Made by a program: the position numbers and the translations under genes. A DNA stretch of 64,000 nucleotides from Moritella viscosa (GTDB lineage Bacteria > Pseudomonadota > Gammaproteobacteria > Enterobacterales > Moritellaceae), in NCBI GenBank assembly GCA_000953735.1, contig LN554852.1, positions 930,001 to 994,000 of the forward strand. Reading direction: 5' to 3'. Each line of letters starts with the position of its first letter. The stretch's first letter is position 1. Positions 21,801 through 31,611 of this stretch are shown here, piece by piece. The notes beneath the pieces are model-generated. The model made no database searches, was not told the origin of the DNA, and was given only the letters and a program-made list of their open reading frames with translations.

Positions 21801-22730
21801 GAAACAACGCTTAAAATGCAAGCGCTGCGTGATAACCCAAGTTGTGCACAAGAAGAATTCGACCTTAAACTTGACGTGAAAGACCCTGGTCTAAACGTTA
21901 ACTTAAGTTTTGATGTTAAAGACGATATTGCTGCACCTTACATTGCTACTGGTGTACAACCAAAAATGGCAATCCTTCGTGAGCAGGGGGTAAACTCGCA
22001 AACGGAAATGGCTGCTGCCTTTGATCGTGCTGGCTTCGCAGCTCAAGATATTCACATGAGTGATATTCTTGCCGGTCGCGTTAACCTAGAAGACTTCGCA
22101 GGCTTGGTTGCTTGCGGTGGTTTCTCTTACGGTGACGTTCTGGGTGCGGGTGAAGGTTGGGCTAAGTCAATCTTGTTTAACCCACAAGCACGTGATCAGT
22201 TTGCGGCTTTCTTCGAACGTGAAGATAGCTTCTCACTGGGTGTATGTAATGGTTGTCAGATGTTATCTAACTTGGGTGAACTTATCCCTGGTTCAGAATT
22301 ATGGCCACGTTTCGTTACTAACCAATCAGAACGTTTTGAAGCACGTTTCAGCTTGGTTGAAGTACCGAAAAATCCGTCAATATTCTTAGGTGACATGGTT
22401 GGTTCAAGAATGCCTATTGCTGTATCTCACGGTGAAGGTCGTATTGAATTACGTGACGATGCGCATCTGCAAGCACTACAAAACAGTGGCACAGTGGCAC
22501 TTAACTTCGTTGATAACTACGGTCAACCTACGACGCAATACCCATTAAACCCAAATGGTTCGCCATTAGGTATTACTGGTTTAACAACGACTGATGGTCG
22601 TGTCACTATCATGATGCCACATCCGGAACGTGTATTCCGTACTGTGAGCAACTCATGGCATCCAGAAGAATGGGGTGAAGATAGCCCTTGGATGCGTATG
22701 TTCCGTAATGCGCGAGTGAACTTAGGTTAA
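18837..22730 (+). CDS. purL: Phosphoribosylformylglycinamidine synthase PurL
   Basis: The large single-chain form (1297 aa; E. coli 1295) converts FGAR, glutamine and ATP to FGAM in purine synthesis. The N-terminal PurS-like part reads [15 protein letters not shown]. Two AIR-synthase-type halves follow, with [20 protein letters not shown] for ATP and substrate. The C-terminal glutaminase domain has [18 protein letters not shown] with the nucleophilic Cys and HPERVFRT near the end. The ATG at 18837 has only a weak ribosome site, but the sequence aligns with the family from the first residues. Confidence 0.97.
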   Translation: MHIMRGAPALSEFRTNKLVERCNDVGLSDITIYAEYIHFADVTAPLSDNERSVLEKLLTYGPRIAEHAPEGTLLLVTPRPGTISPWSSKSTDIAINCSLSKIKRLERGIAYYISSSTPLTPTQLQTAASLVHDRMMEVVFDCLDAAEQLFVQAQARPLKSVDILEGGSEALVDANVKLGLALAEDEIDYLIASFTQLNRNPNDIELMMFAQANSEHCRHKIFNADWTIDGQEQEKSLFKMIKNTFEQTGDHVLSAYKDNASVMEGSKAGRFFPDPQTHQYEYHQEDIQILMKVETHNHPTAISPWPGAATGSGGEIRDEGATGRGSKPKAGLVGFTVSNLRIPEFEQPWETDFGKPGRIVSALDIMLEGPLGGAAFNNEFGRPNLLGYFRTYEAEVNSHNGMEVRGYHKPIMLAGGLGNIRDQHIKKGDIPVGAKLIALGGPAMNIGLGGSAASSMDSGQSHEDLDFASVQRENPEMERRCQEVIDRCWQLGEDNPIAFIHDVGAGGLSNAFPELVHDGGRGAQFELRDINNDEPGMSPLEIWCNESQERYVMAVAPENLATFEAICKRERAPFSVVGVATEELHLSVTDSLLDEQPIDMPMEVLLGKAPKMHREATTLVTEGEALDFTGVTVKDAAERLLRLPAIAEKTFLITIGDRSVTGLVARDQMVGPWQVPVADCAVTAASFDTYAGEAMAIGERTPLALLNFPASSRMAVAEALTNIAATEIGDLTRINLSANWMSAAGHPGEDAGLYAAVKAVGEELCPELNLTIPVGKDSMSMKTRWEDNGENKEVTSPLSLIITAFGRVTDVRKTVTPQLRTDKGATDIILIDLGNGKNRLGASSLAQVYKQLGQQTPDVDSSEQLKGFFDAMQVLVKEQSLLAYHDRSDGGLFSTVTEMAFAGHCGVDVELDMLGTDDLAALYSEELGAVIQVSSAMKEQVLTTLAGHGLAACCHVIGSTNEDDMIRFTRNGENVLAESRTYYRAMWAETTLKMQALRDNPSCAQEEFDLKLDVKDPGLNVNLSFDVKDDIAAPYIATGVQPKMAILREQGVNSQTEMAAAFDRAGFAAQDIHMSDILAGRVNLEDFAGLVACGGFSYGDVLGAGEGWAKSILFNPQARDQFAAFFEREDSFSLGVCNGCQMLSNLGELIPGSELWPRFVTNQSERFEARFSLVEVPKNPSIFLGDMVGSRMPIAVSHGEGRIELRDDAHLQALQNSGTVALNFVDNYGQPTTQYPLNPNGSPLGITGLTTTDGRVTIMMPHPERVFRTVSNSWHPEEWGEDSPWMRMFRNARVNLG

Positions 22731-22784
22731 CCGTACTTAGGTTAATTTTAAGTCACCCGTCACTAGGTTGATTGTAAATGCATG

Positions 22785-22813
22785 AAAGGTCGCAATTATT
22801 GCGGCCTTTTTTT
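22785..22813 (+). terminator. Rho-independent terminator of purL
   Basis: AAAGGTCGCAA and TTGCGGCCTTT pair (one G-T) and are followed by a long T run. Confidence 0.88.
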
Positions 22814-22917
22814 GCTTTTACTCGTGCTATATTGATTATATAAAACAATATAAATACTTAATTATGCTATAGTCTTAAGGGTTTAGTGAATGTATCAATT
22901 AATAATTAGGAAGGGTA

Positions 22918-23799
22918 ATGAGTCAGTCACAAGGTTTATTATTATTTAAGTTGAATCTACAGCAAAAATTTGCAATCGGCACGTTGAAAGTGCAGGAAAT
23001 TGTACCCTCAACACGTTTGTATTCTTTACCCGGTTCTCACCCTATGGTGATGGGCGCTGCGACACTACGTGGTCGGACAATTCCTATTATTGATATGGCA
23101 GCCGCTGTGGGCTATCGCCCAGTTAGTAAAGAAGAATATGACTCGTGCAATATTATTATCACGGATTGTAGCCGTCAGATCGTCGGCTTTTTGGTACGTC
23201 ATATTGATAAGATCATGGATTGCAGTTGGAAAGATATTTCGGCTCCAGATTCATCACTTGGCTGTAATATATATACCACAGGGGTAATGCAGCTTGATGA
23301 GCAACTGGTGCAACTGATGGATGTTGAACGCTTGTTAGCTGATATTTATCCTGATGACGATATTGAGTTACCCCAGTTTACAAACCTAGAACTTGAAGAA
23401 CTTCGCACTAAAGAAATCTTGGTTGTGGATGATTCAATGGTCGCGCGTAATCAACTTGGTAGTGCTCTCGATGCAGCTGGTATTCATTATCAAGTGTCTA
23501 AAAATGGTCAAGATGCGTTAGCTGTGATGCAATCAGCAGTTGAAGCTGGTAACCCCATTGATGTGTTAGTTAGTGATATTGAAATGCCGGGATTAGATGG
23601 TTATGAAGTTGCATTTGAAGTACGTAGTACACCTAACGTATCTGCGACTTACATTATTCTTCATACTTCGTTATCGAGTGCGATTAGCACTGAGCGAGCA
23701 CAGCAAATTGGTGCCGATGAAGCATTGACTAAATTTGATGCAAGTGAGCTATTACAAGCTATTCTACGCGGTGTAAAAGGTCGGGATAAGGTAGATTAA
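22918..23799 (+). CDS. cheV: Chemotaxis coupling protein CheV
   Basis: The N-terminal CheW-like domain (about residues 1-155; LFKLNLQQKFAIGTLKVQEI) is fused to a C-terminal receiver domain. That domain shows the acidic pocket ILVVDDSMVA, the phospho-acceptor Asp in VLVSDIEMPG (about residue 221), the switch Ser/Thr in LHTSLS and the Lys in ALTKFD. CheV couples chemoreceptors to the CheA kinase and tunes adaptation. It has a strong AGGAAGGG ribosome site and its own terminator. No other chemotaxis genes are adjacent. Confidence 0.95.
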   Translation: MSQSQGLLLFKLNLQQKFAIGTLKVQEIVPSTRLYSLPGSHPMVMGAATLRGRTIPIIDMAAAVGYRPVSKEEYDSCNIIITDCSRQIVGFLVRHIDKIMDCSWKDISAPDSSLGCNIYTTGVMQLDEQLVQLMDVERLLADIYPDDDIELPQFTNLELEELRTKEILVVDDSMVARNQLGSALDAAGIHYQVSKNGQDALAVMQSAVEAGNPIDVLVSDIEMPGLDGYEVAFEVRSTPNVSATYIILHTSLSSAISTERAQQIGADEALTKFDASELLQAILRGVKGRDKVD

Positions 23800-23826
23800 T
23801 TAGATTCTTGACTGAATTTTAGAGAC

Positions 23827-23853
23827 AAAAAAAGCGCTATTTAGCGCTTTTTT
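23827..23853. terminator. Bidirectional terminator between cheV and arcA
   Basis: The stem AAAAAAAGCGCTA / TAGCGCTTTTTT has A and T runs on both sides and lies between two convergent genes, so it can end both transcripts. Confidence 0.9.
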
Positions 23854-23895
23854 ATTATTTATAGTATTTTCACGGTCTCGCTAGCAATGTAATGC

Positions 23896-24612
23896 TTAGC
23901 TTAACTCACCACAAAAACGGTAACCTTCACCATGGATTGTTGCGATTATTTCTGGTGTATCAGCAATGCTTTCGAAATGCTTACGGATACGACGAATAGT
24001 TACATCAACAGTACGATCGTGTGGTTTTAATTCACGGCCTGTCATTTTTTTCAATAACATTGCACGTGTTTGAATTTTACCTGGATTCTCTACAAAGTGT
24101 AGCATCGCACGGAATTCACTACGTGGCAGTTTGAATGAATCATCCAGTGGACTAATCAAAGAACGGCTATTGATATTTAAACGCCAGCCATTAAATTCAT
24201 ATTCTTCTATAATCGTTTTTTCTTCGTCTGCTACTGGGATTTTAGTAAAAGTACGGCCGAGTAGGTTACGTGCACGAATCGTTAATTCACGTGGATTAAA
24301 TGGTTTAGTAATGTAGTCATCAGCACCAATTTCTAGACCTAAAATCTTGTCAACTTCATTGTCGCGACCAGTTAAAAACATGAGAGCTAAATTATGTTTG
24401 TCACGTAGTTCACGTGCTAACAATAAGCCATTTTTACCTGGAAGGTTAATATCCATGATTACCAAGCTGATCGGATTATTGGTAATGATCTCATACATTT
24501 CATCGCCGTTACTTGCTTCATGTACTGAATAGCCTTCAGCTTCGAAGATGCTTTTTAGGGTGTTACGTGTAACGAGTTCATCTTCTACGATAAGAATGTT
24601 TGGGGTTTGCAT
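23896..24612 (-). CDS. arcA: Aerobic respiration response regulator ArcA
   Basis: The 238-residue OmpR-family regulator closely resembles ArcA. The receiver domain has [14 protein letters not shown], phospho-acceptor Asp54 in [19 protein letters not shown] and [13 protein letters not shown]. The winged-helix DNA-binding domain includes [20 protein letters not shown] and ends [10 protein letters not shown]. Together with the ArcB kinase it represses respiratory genes under low oxygen in relatives. No kinase gene is adjacent, as usual for arcA. Confidence 0.96.
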   Translation of the reverse strand: MQTPNILIVEDELVTRNTLKSIFEAEGYSVHEASNGDEMYEIITNNPISLVIMDINLPGKNGLLLARELRDKHNLALMFLTGRDNEVDKILGLEIGADDYITKPFNPRELTIRARNLLGRTFTKIPVADEEKTIIEEYEFNGWRLNINSRSLISPLDDSFKLPRSEFRAMLHFVENPGKIQTRAMLLKKMTGRELKPHDRTVDVTIRRIRKHFESIADTPEIIATIHGEGYRFCGELS

Positions 24613-25449
24613 AAACGTACCTAGTTTCGCTTTGGATCAAATAGTGCCCAGATTATTGATATCAATGAATCGGGGAGTAAGAGTAATACATCCATGAAAT
24701 ATAAGACTATTTATCTAAAACAGCTGACTGCGGCAGGATATCTAGTTTTATGGCTTCCTTAACTATAGGATTATATGTTATTAACAGCAGTATAACAACC
24801 TAATGTAATTATGTTACGTAATAACTCAACGCGATTTGATATTTATCAAATAACCCTCATTGGTTATTTTTAGCTGAAATTAATGCTTTTAACGATGAAT
24901 TAAATAAATATTATTGATATGATTATGAATGAAAAAACCATTAAATCCATTGTAATCAATTGGTTGTATTTTTTCCTTGTATGCTTAATATTATTTAAAG
25001 CTTGAGTTTATCAGACCAGATTTAGCTCACCCCCTTCGAATTAACCTATTTATATTAAAGAATAATAATGAAAATTATTTTTATTATTCTTCTTTTCTCA
25101 TAAACTTTAGTACTAAATAAACAGATCTGTCATGGTTTATTGCACTTATATTTGATGTTGGCGCGACGTTTTAGTTTTAATTTAGCAATATGTCAGTTGC
25201 TTAGGTGAATTATTTTGGGTTACTACACCGCTCTACTATTGAAGCGGTTCTTTGCCAGTAAAGTGTAATCAAATTACAAACTGGTAAGTTTTATCTATAA
25301 TTAATGACCAATGTATTTACTTTGTTAATCAATTATAGATTGAAATGATTGATTTGCGCTAATATGTTAGCAGTTGTAGTAATTGTCGTTTCACGTAACA
25401 TAGCTACTGGATTATTAGTGATAAACAATAACGACTCTAAGGATGGACT
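24613..25449. other. Long AT-rich gap between arcA and the rraA-family gene
   Basis: This 837-bp region holds the arcA promoter and the upstream region of the rraA-like gene. A perfect hairpin with 11-bp arms AAGAATAATAA (25058-25068) and TTATTATTCTT (25081-25091) is present. A 28-codon hydrophobic frame (24919-25005) lacks a ribosome site. I see no tRNA, rRNA or convincing gene. The length of the gap leaves room for a small RNA or a long arcA leader. Confidence 0.5.
25058..25091. repeat. Perfect AT-only hairpin in the arcA-rraA gap
   Basis: Eleven-base arms AAGAATAATAA and TTATTATTCTT are separated by 12 bases. Its function is unknown. Confidence 0.45.
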
Positions 25450-25929
25450 ATGTTAGACCTGTTACCTGATCTTTGTGATCGGCATTTTAATCAACTGTCT
25501 GTAATGGACCCTATTTTTCAAAGTTACGGTAAAGCGACTATTTTTAGTGGGCAAGCGGTAACTGTTAAATGTTTTGAAGATAACTCTCTGGTTAAAGAAC
25601 TGGCTGGCACGCCGGGTGAAGGACGTATCCTCGTTGTTGACGGCGGTGGTTCTACACGACGTGCATTACTCGGTGATATGATCGCTGAAAACGCCGTTAA
25701 AAATGGTTGGGCGGGTTTTGTTATTTATGGTGCCATTCGTGATGTCGCGACGATTAATACGCTTGAATTAGGGGTTAAAGCAATAACCGCTTGCCCTGTT
25801 AAAACAGAAAAGCGTGGTCTAGGTGATGCAGGTATCAATTTGCACTTTGCTGGTGTGAATATTGCTGAAGGCGATTATATCTATGCCGATTTAAACGGTG
25901 TCGTGGTGGCTAAAGAACCGCTTCTTTAA
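25450..25929 (+). CDS. rraA: RraA-family protein (RNase E regulator or HMG/CHA aldolase-like)
   Basis: The 159-residue protein belongs to the RraA/4-hydroxy-4-methyl-2-oxoglutarate aldolase family. Signatures are AVTVKCFEDNSLVKEL, RILVVDGGGSTRRALLGD and GFVIYGAIRDVATIN. RraA binds RNase E and inhibits mRNA decay in E. coli, while close relatives are class II aldolases. The Arg-Asp pair after GAI is of the aldolase type, but the acidic residue that normally follows is absent. The regulator-like subclass is therefore likely but not certain. An AAGGATGG ribosome site is good. It ends in a strong hairpin shared with aceK. Confidence 0.8.
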   Translation: MLDLLPDLCDRHFNQLSVMDPIFQSYGKATIFSGQAVTVKCFEDNSLVKELAGTPGEGRILVVDGGGSTRRALLGDMIAENAVKNGWAGFVIYGAIRDVATINTLELGVKAITACPVKTEKRGLGDAGINLHFAGVNIAEGDYIYADLNGVVVAKEPLL

Positions 25930-25952
25930 TAGTATTAATTCGATGTGAAGAT

Positions 25953-25992
25953 AGGGATGAGGTTAATTGATTATTAATCTCATCCCTTTTTT
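25953..25992 (+). terminator. Terminator of the rraA-family gene
   Basis: The long stem AGGGATGAGGTTAAT / ATTAATCTCATCCCT (one G-T) is followed by T6. It lies between convergent genes; on the aceK side the T run is poor. Confidence 0.88.
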
Positions 25993-26011
25993 GTTTACCT
26001 ATTCTATTTAC

Positions 26012-27736
26012 TTATTCATCTCGGTTAAAACGTCGTGCTCGACGATAAGGGAATACATCGCTGTATTTACCGCGATTAATATTGTCTTGCAGTCCTTTCC
26101 AATAATCGGCGTCAAGCAGATCTGAATGATATTTTTTAAAGAGCTTGTTAATTTCAGGTCGAGATAATAAGAAGGTCTCAAACTCTTCTGGGAATACATC
26201 ATTGGGCGCGACGGCGTACCAAGGTTCTGCCAGCATTATGTCTTCTGGATAACGTAGTGGCGGAATGTAGCGGAAGTTAATTTCATGCATATATGAGATT
26301 TCATCATAATCGTAAAAGACCACGCGATTATGTCGGGTCACACCAAAGTTTTTAAACAGCATATCACCAGGAAAAATATCTGCAGCCGCAAGTTGTTTGA
26401 TGGCATTACCGTATTCATCAATCGCGTTATCAAGTTCTTCTACATTTGCTTGTTCGAGATACATGTTTAGCGGGATCATCTTACGTTCAATATAAAGATG
26501 TTTGATCACCACTTTACTGTTGGTGATTTTAATAATTGAAGGGGCGACAGCTAACAATTCATCGAGCAGTTCTTGACTGAAACGATCTTTGGGGAAAGCA
26601 AAGTTCTTAAATTGTTGGGTATCAGCCATACGGCCGACACGATCATGAGATTTTACGATCTTATATTTTTCTTTTACTGTCGCGTGATCGATTTGTTTAG
26701 GTGGTGCAAATTCATCTTTAATGAGCTTAAATACCACGTCATAAGAAGGCAGGGTGAATACGCTCATCACCATACCTTTAATACCCGGGGCAATAATGAA
26801 CTTATCATCAGAGTTATCTAAGTGCTTTATATAGTGGCGGAACAGCTCTGTTTTTGCATGTTTTTGGCAACCAATAGCAGAGTAGATCTCAAAGTTAGTT
26901 TTATGTGGGATCATCGGTTTTAAAAATTGTACTATGGCTCCAGGCTCTGGCGCATAAACAAAGAAATAAGCACGGGCAAAGCCAAATAAAATACTGGTTT
27001 CTTCTTTTTCAAAAATAACTGTATCTAAATAAATTTCGTTTTCTTCGTTATTTAAAATCGGAAATACCAACGGGTACATTTGTCCATCTGCAAAGATCTT
27101 ACCCATAAGGTAAGCCCCTTTGTTGCGATAAAACACCTCGTTAAGCATATGTACTTCAATGTGTTCTGCTTCGGTGAGTTGTTTTGGTGCATGTTGGTTA
27201 AGGTAATCCACGACATTAGCAAGGTCCCTGTCCAAGTTCTCCCATCGAGCCGTAAACGTATAACCACCAATGATCTTACGTAAGATCACCGAAAAGTTTC
27301 CACCTCGGGTATAGCTACGATAAAAATTATTCGGGTACGCAGGATCTCGAACGCGATTAGCATTCGTTATGAATAGTTGTTCTTTATATATATTGGTATG
27401 TTTAAAGACACGGCGATAAACAGAGTTAAAGAAACTTTCGGCAATTTCAAAATTTGGGTAATGCTGTAATAGCGCTTCGTACTCCCGCTTAATCCCTTGC
27501 AGGAATACTTTATTCGCTTCTGTTTCAGCCGCAAGATCTTGCATTTTCTGAGCTGTCTTACCGACATGGTAATCATAAAGGCTAATACGTTTTTTAGCGG
27601 CTATTTGCACACCATGCCAATCCGCGTTTTCAAAACGTAATTTGGCACCACGCGTGACTTCTAAAAATCGGCTATAAAAAGCATCAAATGATTCTAATAA
27701 CGAACCCGCTATTTGTGCTTCTAAAACTTTTTCCAT
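26012..27736 (-). CDS. aceK: Isocitrate dehydrogenase kinase/phosphatase AceK
   Basis: The bifunctional enzyme phosphorylates and dephosphorylates isocitrate dehydrogenase, switching carbon flow between the TCA cycle and the glyoxylate bypass. The 574 residues match E. coli AceK (578). It begins AQIAGSLLESFDAFYSRF. The ATP-site region reads IAPGIKGMVMSVFTLPSYDV, and FKLIKDEFAPPK follows. The C-terminal kinase part has DMLFKNFGVTRHNRVVFYDY with catalytic Asp residues. It stands alone here, not in an aceBAK operon. Confidence 0.95.
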   Translation of the reverse strand: MEKVLEAQIAGSLLESFDAFYSRFLEVTRGAKLRFENADWHGVQIAAKKRISLYDYHVGKTAQKMQDLAAETEANKVFLQGIKREYEALLQHYPNFEIAESFFNSVYRRVFKHTNIYKEQLFITNANRVRDPAYPNNFYRSYTRGGNFSVILRKIIGGYTFTARWENLDRDLANVVDYLNQHAPKQLTEAEHIEVHMLNEVFYRNKGAYLMGKIFADGQMYPLVFPILNNEENEIYLDTVIFEKEETSILFGFARAYFFVYAPEPGAIVQFLKPMIPHKTNFEIYSAIGCQKHAKTELFRHYIKHLDNSDDKFIIAPGIKGMVMSVFTLPSYDVVFKLIKDEFAPPKQIDHATVKEKYKIVKSHDRVGRMADTQQFKNFAFPKDRFSQELLDELLAVAPSIIKITNSKVVIKHLYIERKMIPLNMYLEQANVEELDNAIDEYGNAIKQLAAADIFPGDMLFKNFGVTRHNRVVFYDYDEISYMHEINFRYIPPLRYPEDIMLAEPWYAVAPNDVFPEEFETFLLSRPEINKLFKKYHSDLLDADYWKGLQDNINRGKYSDVFPYRRARRFNRDE

Positions 27737-27920
27737 ACAACAAACCCTTGGACTTAAGACAGGCTTAAATATCGCAATCTTTAAACATTATTTCAACATG
27801 TTTAAATGCTTTTATCGATGTGGAGTGAAACAACTAAATTTATATTAAACTTGATTTGGTTCTCATTTTTTGATATTGCTATAGGTATTGAAATTATTAA
27901 CAGATTTATTAAATATTATT

Positions 27921-27986
27921 ATGACTTATTGCTTAGCGTTCATTACCACCACGATTATTAACACTGTTATTACAACGGTGGGATGA
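27921..27986 (+). CDS. thrL: thr operon leader peptide ThrL
   Basis: A 21-codon frame reads [20 protein letters not shown] then G and stop. Seven of its residues are Thr and four Ile, the two amino acids sensed by the E. coli thr attenuator. It ends 25 bp before an intrinsic terminator that precedes thrA. During Thr or Ile shortage, ribosomes would stall in it and favour an antiterminator. The upstream sequence AAATATTATT is a poor ribosome site, so the exact start is less sure than the codon content. Confidence 0.85.
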   Translation: MTYCLAFITTTIINTVITTVG

Positions 27987-28011
27987 TACGTAGGGCTAAG
28001 ACAGAAATGAT

Positions 28012-28046
28012 AAAAAAGCCCGTTACCATTTGGAACGGGCTTTTTT
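28012..28046 (+). terminator. thr operon attenuator
   Basis: The stem AAAAAAGCCCGTT / AACGGGCTTTTTT lies between thrL and thrA. An upstream GTAGGGCT (27990-27997) can pair with AGCCCGTTAC, apart from a two-base bulge, to form a competing antiterminator. This is the classic transcription-attenuation layout. Confidence 0.88.
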
Positions 28047-28066
28047 GTATCTACAAGGAGCAAAGG

Positions 28067-30526
28067 ATGCGAGTTTTAAAATTTGGTGGAACATCATTGG
28101 CAAACGCCGAGCGATTTTCCTGTGCAGCAGATATCTCTGTGAGTAAGATTGAGCAATCACAGGTAGCATTGGTGTTATCTGCGCCAGCAAAAGTGACCAA
28201 TAATTTGGTTGCAGCTGTGCAACAAACAGTTCGTGGCCTTGATGCGGAGTCATCACTGGAAGAAATCGAAGGGATCTTTAAGGCGCTTGTTGCAGGTCTA
28301 AAAGTTCAATACCCTAATTTTAATGATGTAGTTGCATTAACGCAGGTAACAACATCATTAGCGACATTAAGAGAATACTTATATGGTGTTAAATTATTAT
28401 CGCAATGCCCAGAAAACATTGAAGCAAAGATCTTAAGTACCGGTGAAAAGCTTAGCATTGTTTGTATGGAGCAACTGTTATTAGCCCGCGGATTTAAAGT
28501 TGAAGTGATTATTCCGCAAGACAAGCTAGTAGGAAAGGGCAGTGTACTAGAAGCCACTGTGGATATTGAGGCTTCTCGTGCTCGTTTTGAACAAAATCCA
28601 ATTAAGACTGACCATATCTATTTAATGCCTGGCTTCACAGCGGGTGATGAACAGGGCAATACAGTTGTACTTGGCCGTAATGGTTCTGATTATTCTGCTG
28701 CGGTATTAGCGGCGTGTCTGTATGCTGACTGCTGTGAAATATGGACTGACGTAGACGGTGTTTACGCTTGTGACCCACGCTTAGTAAAAGACGCTAAATT
28801 ACTTAAAACATTAAGCTACCCAGAAGCAATGGAATTGTCTTATTTTGGCGCGAAAGTACTACATCCAAAAACGATTGCACCGATTGCTCTGCACCACATT
28901 CCTTGTTTGATTAAGAATACTAAAAATCCAGAAGGTGAAGGCACTTTAATCGGCGGATTAATGTCAAAAACCCAAGCTGAAGTTAAATCATTATCAGAGC
29001 TTAGTGGCATGACCATGATTAACGTTTCCGGTCCGGGTATGAAAGGTATGGTTGGCATGGCTGGTCGTATTTTTGAAACAGTATCACGCGCTGGTGTATC
29101 CATTGCCCTTATCACGCAATCATCATCAGAATACAGCGTTAGCTTCTGTATCCACAGTTATGATGCAGGTAAAGCGAAACTGGCACTGAATAACGAATTT
29201 ACTTTAGAGATCAGTAATCAGTTACTCGAACCTATCGAAATGCGTGATGGTTTAGCGATTGTATCGCTGGTTGGTGATGGCATGCGTAAAGCCAACGGTA
29301 TTGCTGCACGTTTCTTTATGGCATTAGCACAAGCATCAGTGAATCTTGTTGCCATTGCACAAGGTTCATCAGAACGTTCTATTTCTGCGGTTATTGATGA
29401 AAGCAAAGCCAATGAAGCGATTAAAGCATCACACAATATTTTCTTTGGTAAACAACAATACATCGACCTTTTCTTATTAGGGTGCGGTGGTGTGGGCGCG
29501 GCATTAGTCGAACAAATCAAACGTCAAAAAGAGTTTTTAGCAGAACGTCATATTGAGCTCCGTGTCTGCGGTATTGCTAATAGCCGCCAAATGTTACTCG
29601 ACTCAGAAGGGTTATCATTAACACATTGGGCTGATGATCTTGCTGTCAGTGATACAGAGTTCTCACTAGCAGCACTGGAAGATTTGGTTAAAAACAGCCA
29701 TATCATTAACCCGGTGATTGTTGATTGTACAAGTAATGATAATCTTGCTAGTCAATATGTTGACTTTTTGGGGAGTGGTTTCCACGTTGTTGCGGCGAAC
29801 AAAAAAGCCAATACCATGAGTATGGATTATTACCATGAACTGCGTTTAACGGCATTAAAAACCCGCCGTCGTTTCTTATACGATACTAATGTAGGTGCTG
29901 GTCTACCTGTGATTGAAAATCTGCAGAATCTATTAAGCGCGGGTGATGAACTCGTACGCTTCAACGGTATTCTGTCTGGTTCTATGTCATACATCTTTGG
30001 TAAATTAGATGAAGGCATGAGCTTCTCGAAAGCAACGGCACAAGCACGTGACAATGGCTTTACAGAACCGGATCCACGTGAAGATTTAAGCGGCATGGAT
30101 ATCGCACGTAAATTATTGATTATTGCACGTGAAGCAGGCATGGATTTAACCTTAGACCAAGTTGAAGTTGAAGAAGCAATCCCTGCTGATTTTGACGCAA
30201 CGGGCACTAATGAAGAATTTATGGCGAACCTACCAAAAGCAGATGCGTACTTTGCTGATTTACAAGCTACGGCTGCTGAAGAGGGTAAAGTTTTACGTTA
30301 TATCGGTCAGATTGAAGACGGTAAATGTAAAGTATCTATTGCGGCAGTACCAGAATCAGATCCGTTGAATAAAGTAAAAGATGGTGAGAATGCATTGGCA
30401 TTTTATAGCCGTTATTATCAGCCAATCCCAATGGTGTTACGTGGTTATGGTGCTGGTTCAGAAGTGACTGCAGCAGGCGTATTTGCCGATGTATTACGTA
30501 CCCTTAATTGGAAGCAAGAGGTTTAA
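28067..30526 (+). CDS. thrA: Bifunctional aspartokinase I / homoserine dehydrogenase I ThrA
   Basis: The start is ATG 28067, preceded by AAGGAG; upstream in-frame codons would run through the attenuator. The 819-residue protein (E. coli 820) starts [17 protein letters not shown] (aspartokinase). It continues through two ACT-type regulatory repeats ([20 protein letters not shown], then [15 protein letters not shown]) and ends in a homoserine dehydrogenase domain with [16 protein letters not shown] and VAANKKANT. It catalyses the first and third steps from aspartate to threonine. thrB starts two bases after its stop, so translation is likely coupled. Confidence 0.96.
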   Translation: MRVLKFGGTSLANAERFSCAADISVSKIEQSQVALVLSAPAKVTNNLVAAVQQTVRGLDAESSLEEIEGIFKALVAGLKVQYPNFNDVVALTQVTTSLATLREYLYGVKLLSQCPENIEAKILSTGEKLSIVCMEQLLLARGFKVEVIIPQDKLVGKGSVLEATVDIEASRARFEQNPIKTDHIYLMPGFTAGDEQGNTVVLGRNGSDYSAAVLAACLYADCCEIWTDVDGVYACDPRLVKDAKLLKTLSYPEAMELSYFGAKVLHPKTIAPIALHHIPCLIKNTKNPEGEGTLIGGLMSKTQAEVKSLSELSGMTMINVSGPGMKGMVGMAGRIFETVSRAGVSIALITQSSSEYSVSFCIHSYDAGKAKLALNNEFTLEISNQLLEPIEMRDGLAIVSLVGDGMRKANGIAARFFMALAQASVNLVAIAQGSSERSISAVIDESKANEAIKASHNIFFGKQQYIDLFLLGCGGVGAALVEQIKRQKEFLAERHIELRVCGIANSRQMLLDSEGLSLTHWADDLAVSDTEFSLAALEDLVKNSHIINPVIVDCTSNDNLASQYVDFLGSGFHVVAANKKANTMSMDYYHELRLTALKTRRRFLYDTNVGAGLPVIENLQNLLSAGDELVRFNGILSGSMSYIFGKLDEGMSFSKATAQARDNGFTEPDPREDLSGMDIARKLLIIAREAGMDLTLDQVEVEEAIPADFDATGTNEEFMANLPKADAYFADLQATAAEEGKVLRYIGQIEDGKCKVSIAAVPESDPLNKVKDGENALAFYSRYYQPIPMVLRGYGAGSEVTAAGVFADVLRTLNWKQEV

Positions 30527-30528
30527 CC

Positions 30529-31484
30529 ATGAGTATAGTTGTATTCGCACCGGCATCGGTAGCAAATGTAAGTGCAGGTTTTGATGCATTAGGTTTCCCG
30601 ATTGCTCCGATTGATGGTTCGCTCATCGGCGATAAAGTATTTATTACCGATGCGGATTCGGCATTTAGCCTAGCCTCTAGTGGTCGTTTTAAGCATAAAT
30701 TACCTGATGATTACCGTGAAAATATCATCTATGATTGTTATCTTGGTTATGCCGCCGCGTTAGAAAAACGTGGTTTGAAGATCAAAAATATCGCCATGGA
30801 ATTAGAAAAAACTTACCGATTGGTAGTGGTCTAGGATCAAGTGCGGCGTCAATTGTCGCAGGACTAGAAGCTCTGAATGAATTTCATGATAACACCCTTG
30901 ATGAATATGAAATGGTGTTATTAATGGGTGAGCTTGAAGGTAAAATTAGTGGTAGCGTACATTATGATAATGTCGCGCCTTGTGCATTAGGTGGTATGCA
31001 ATTAATGCTGGGCGAAAATGGGGTAGTGAGTCAATCTGTGCCTTGTTTCGATGAATGGTACTGGGTGGTAGCTTATCCGGGCATTAGCATTTCAACAGCT
31101 GCTGCGCGTGACATCTTACCAACAGAGTACAGCCGTAGTGATTGTTTAACTTATGGTCGTCACTTAGCTGGATTTATCCATGCTTGTTACAGCAAGCAAC
31201 AAGACTTGGCAGCTGCGATGTTGAAAGATGTGATTGCAGAACCATATCGTTCACAGCTTATTCCTAAATTTGACGAAGTGCGTGACTACGCTAAAGAACT
31301 AGGCGCATTAGCAACGGGTATCTCAGGCTCAGGCCCTACGGTATTTAACGTGATGACGGACTTAGCACAAGCTGAAAAACTAAAAGCTTGGTTAGACGCT
31401 AACTTTATCCAAAACGGAGATGGTTTCAGCCATATCTGTAAACTGGATAAACAAGGCGCGCGTGTTGTGGGTACAGAATTGTAA
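30529..31484 (+). pseudogene. thrB: Homoserine kinase ThrB, interrupted by a one-base frameshift
   Basis: The first part (30529 to about 30811) encodes IVVFAPASVANVSAGFDALG through NIAMELEKT and then hits TAG at 30832. The second part, one frame back, continues exactly with [20 protein letters not shown] through RVVGTEL at 31484. Joining them needs one more A in the A6 run at 30806-30811 (A7 would restore GAA AAA AAC TTA CCG). The fused protein would be 318 residues, as expected for a GHMP kinase that phosphorylates homoserine. The ATP loop [10 protein letters not shown] and all other motifs are intact. The cause is a homopolymer base-call error, a very recent mutation, or slippage on the A run. 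Confidence 0.85.
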
Positions 31485-31503
31485 TTATAGAAATATAAAA
31501 ATA

Positions 31504-31578
31504 CTGCGTGGTGATTGTTAAACCCTAGGCACTAGGGTTATATGTTCTTATTATGTTAAGGTCATAGTTATCACGCAG
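31504..31578 (+). repeat. Nested inverted repeats between thrB and thrC
   Basis: Outer arms CTGCGTG (31504-31510) and CACGCAG (31572-31578) enclose the hairpin CCCTAG-GCA-CTAGGG (31523-31537). The unit sits in the 127-bp thrB-thrC gap. It may be an RNA processing or stability element; there is no T run. Confidence 0.4.
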
Positions 31579-31611
31579 GTGCACAAATAATGTTTTAGGG
31601 AATGAACAACA

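Noticed and set aside
24919-25005. 28-codon hydrophobic ORF in the arcA-rraA gap
   Set aside because: It has no ribosome site and lies in very AT-rich DNA where such frames occur by chance.
30806-30812. Programmed -1 frameshift site in thrB
   Set aside because: The A6-C heptamer is in the wrong phase for a classic X XXY YYZ slip and no downstream structure is evident; a base error or mutation is simpler.
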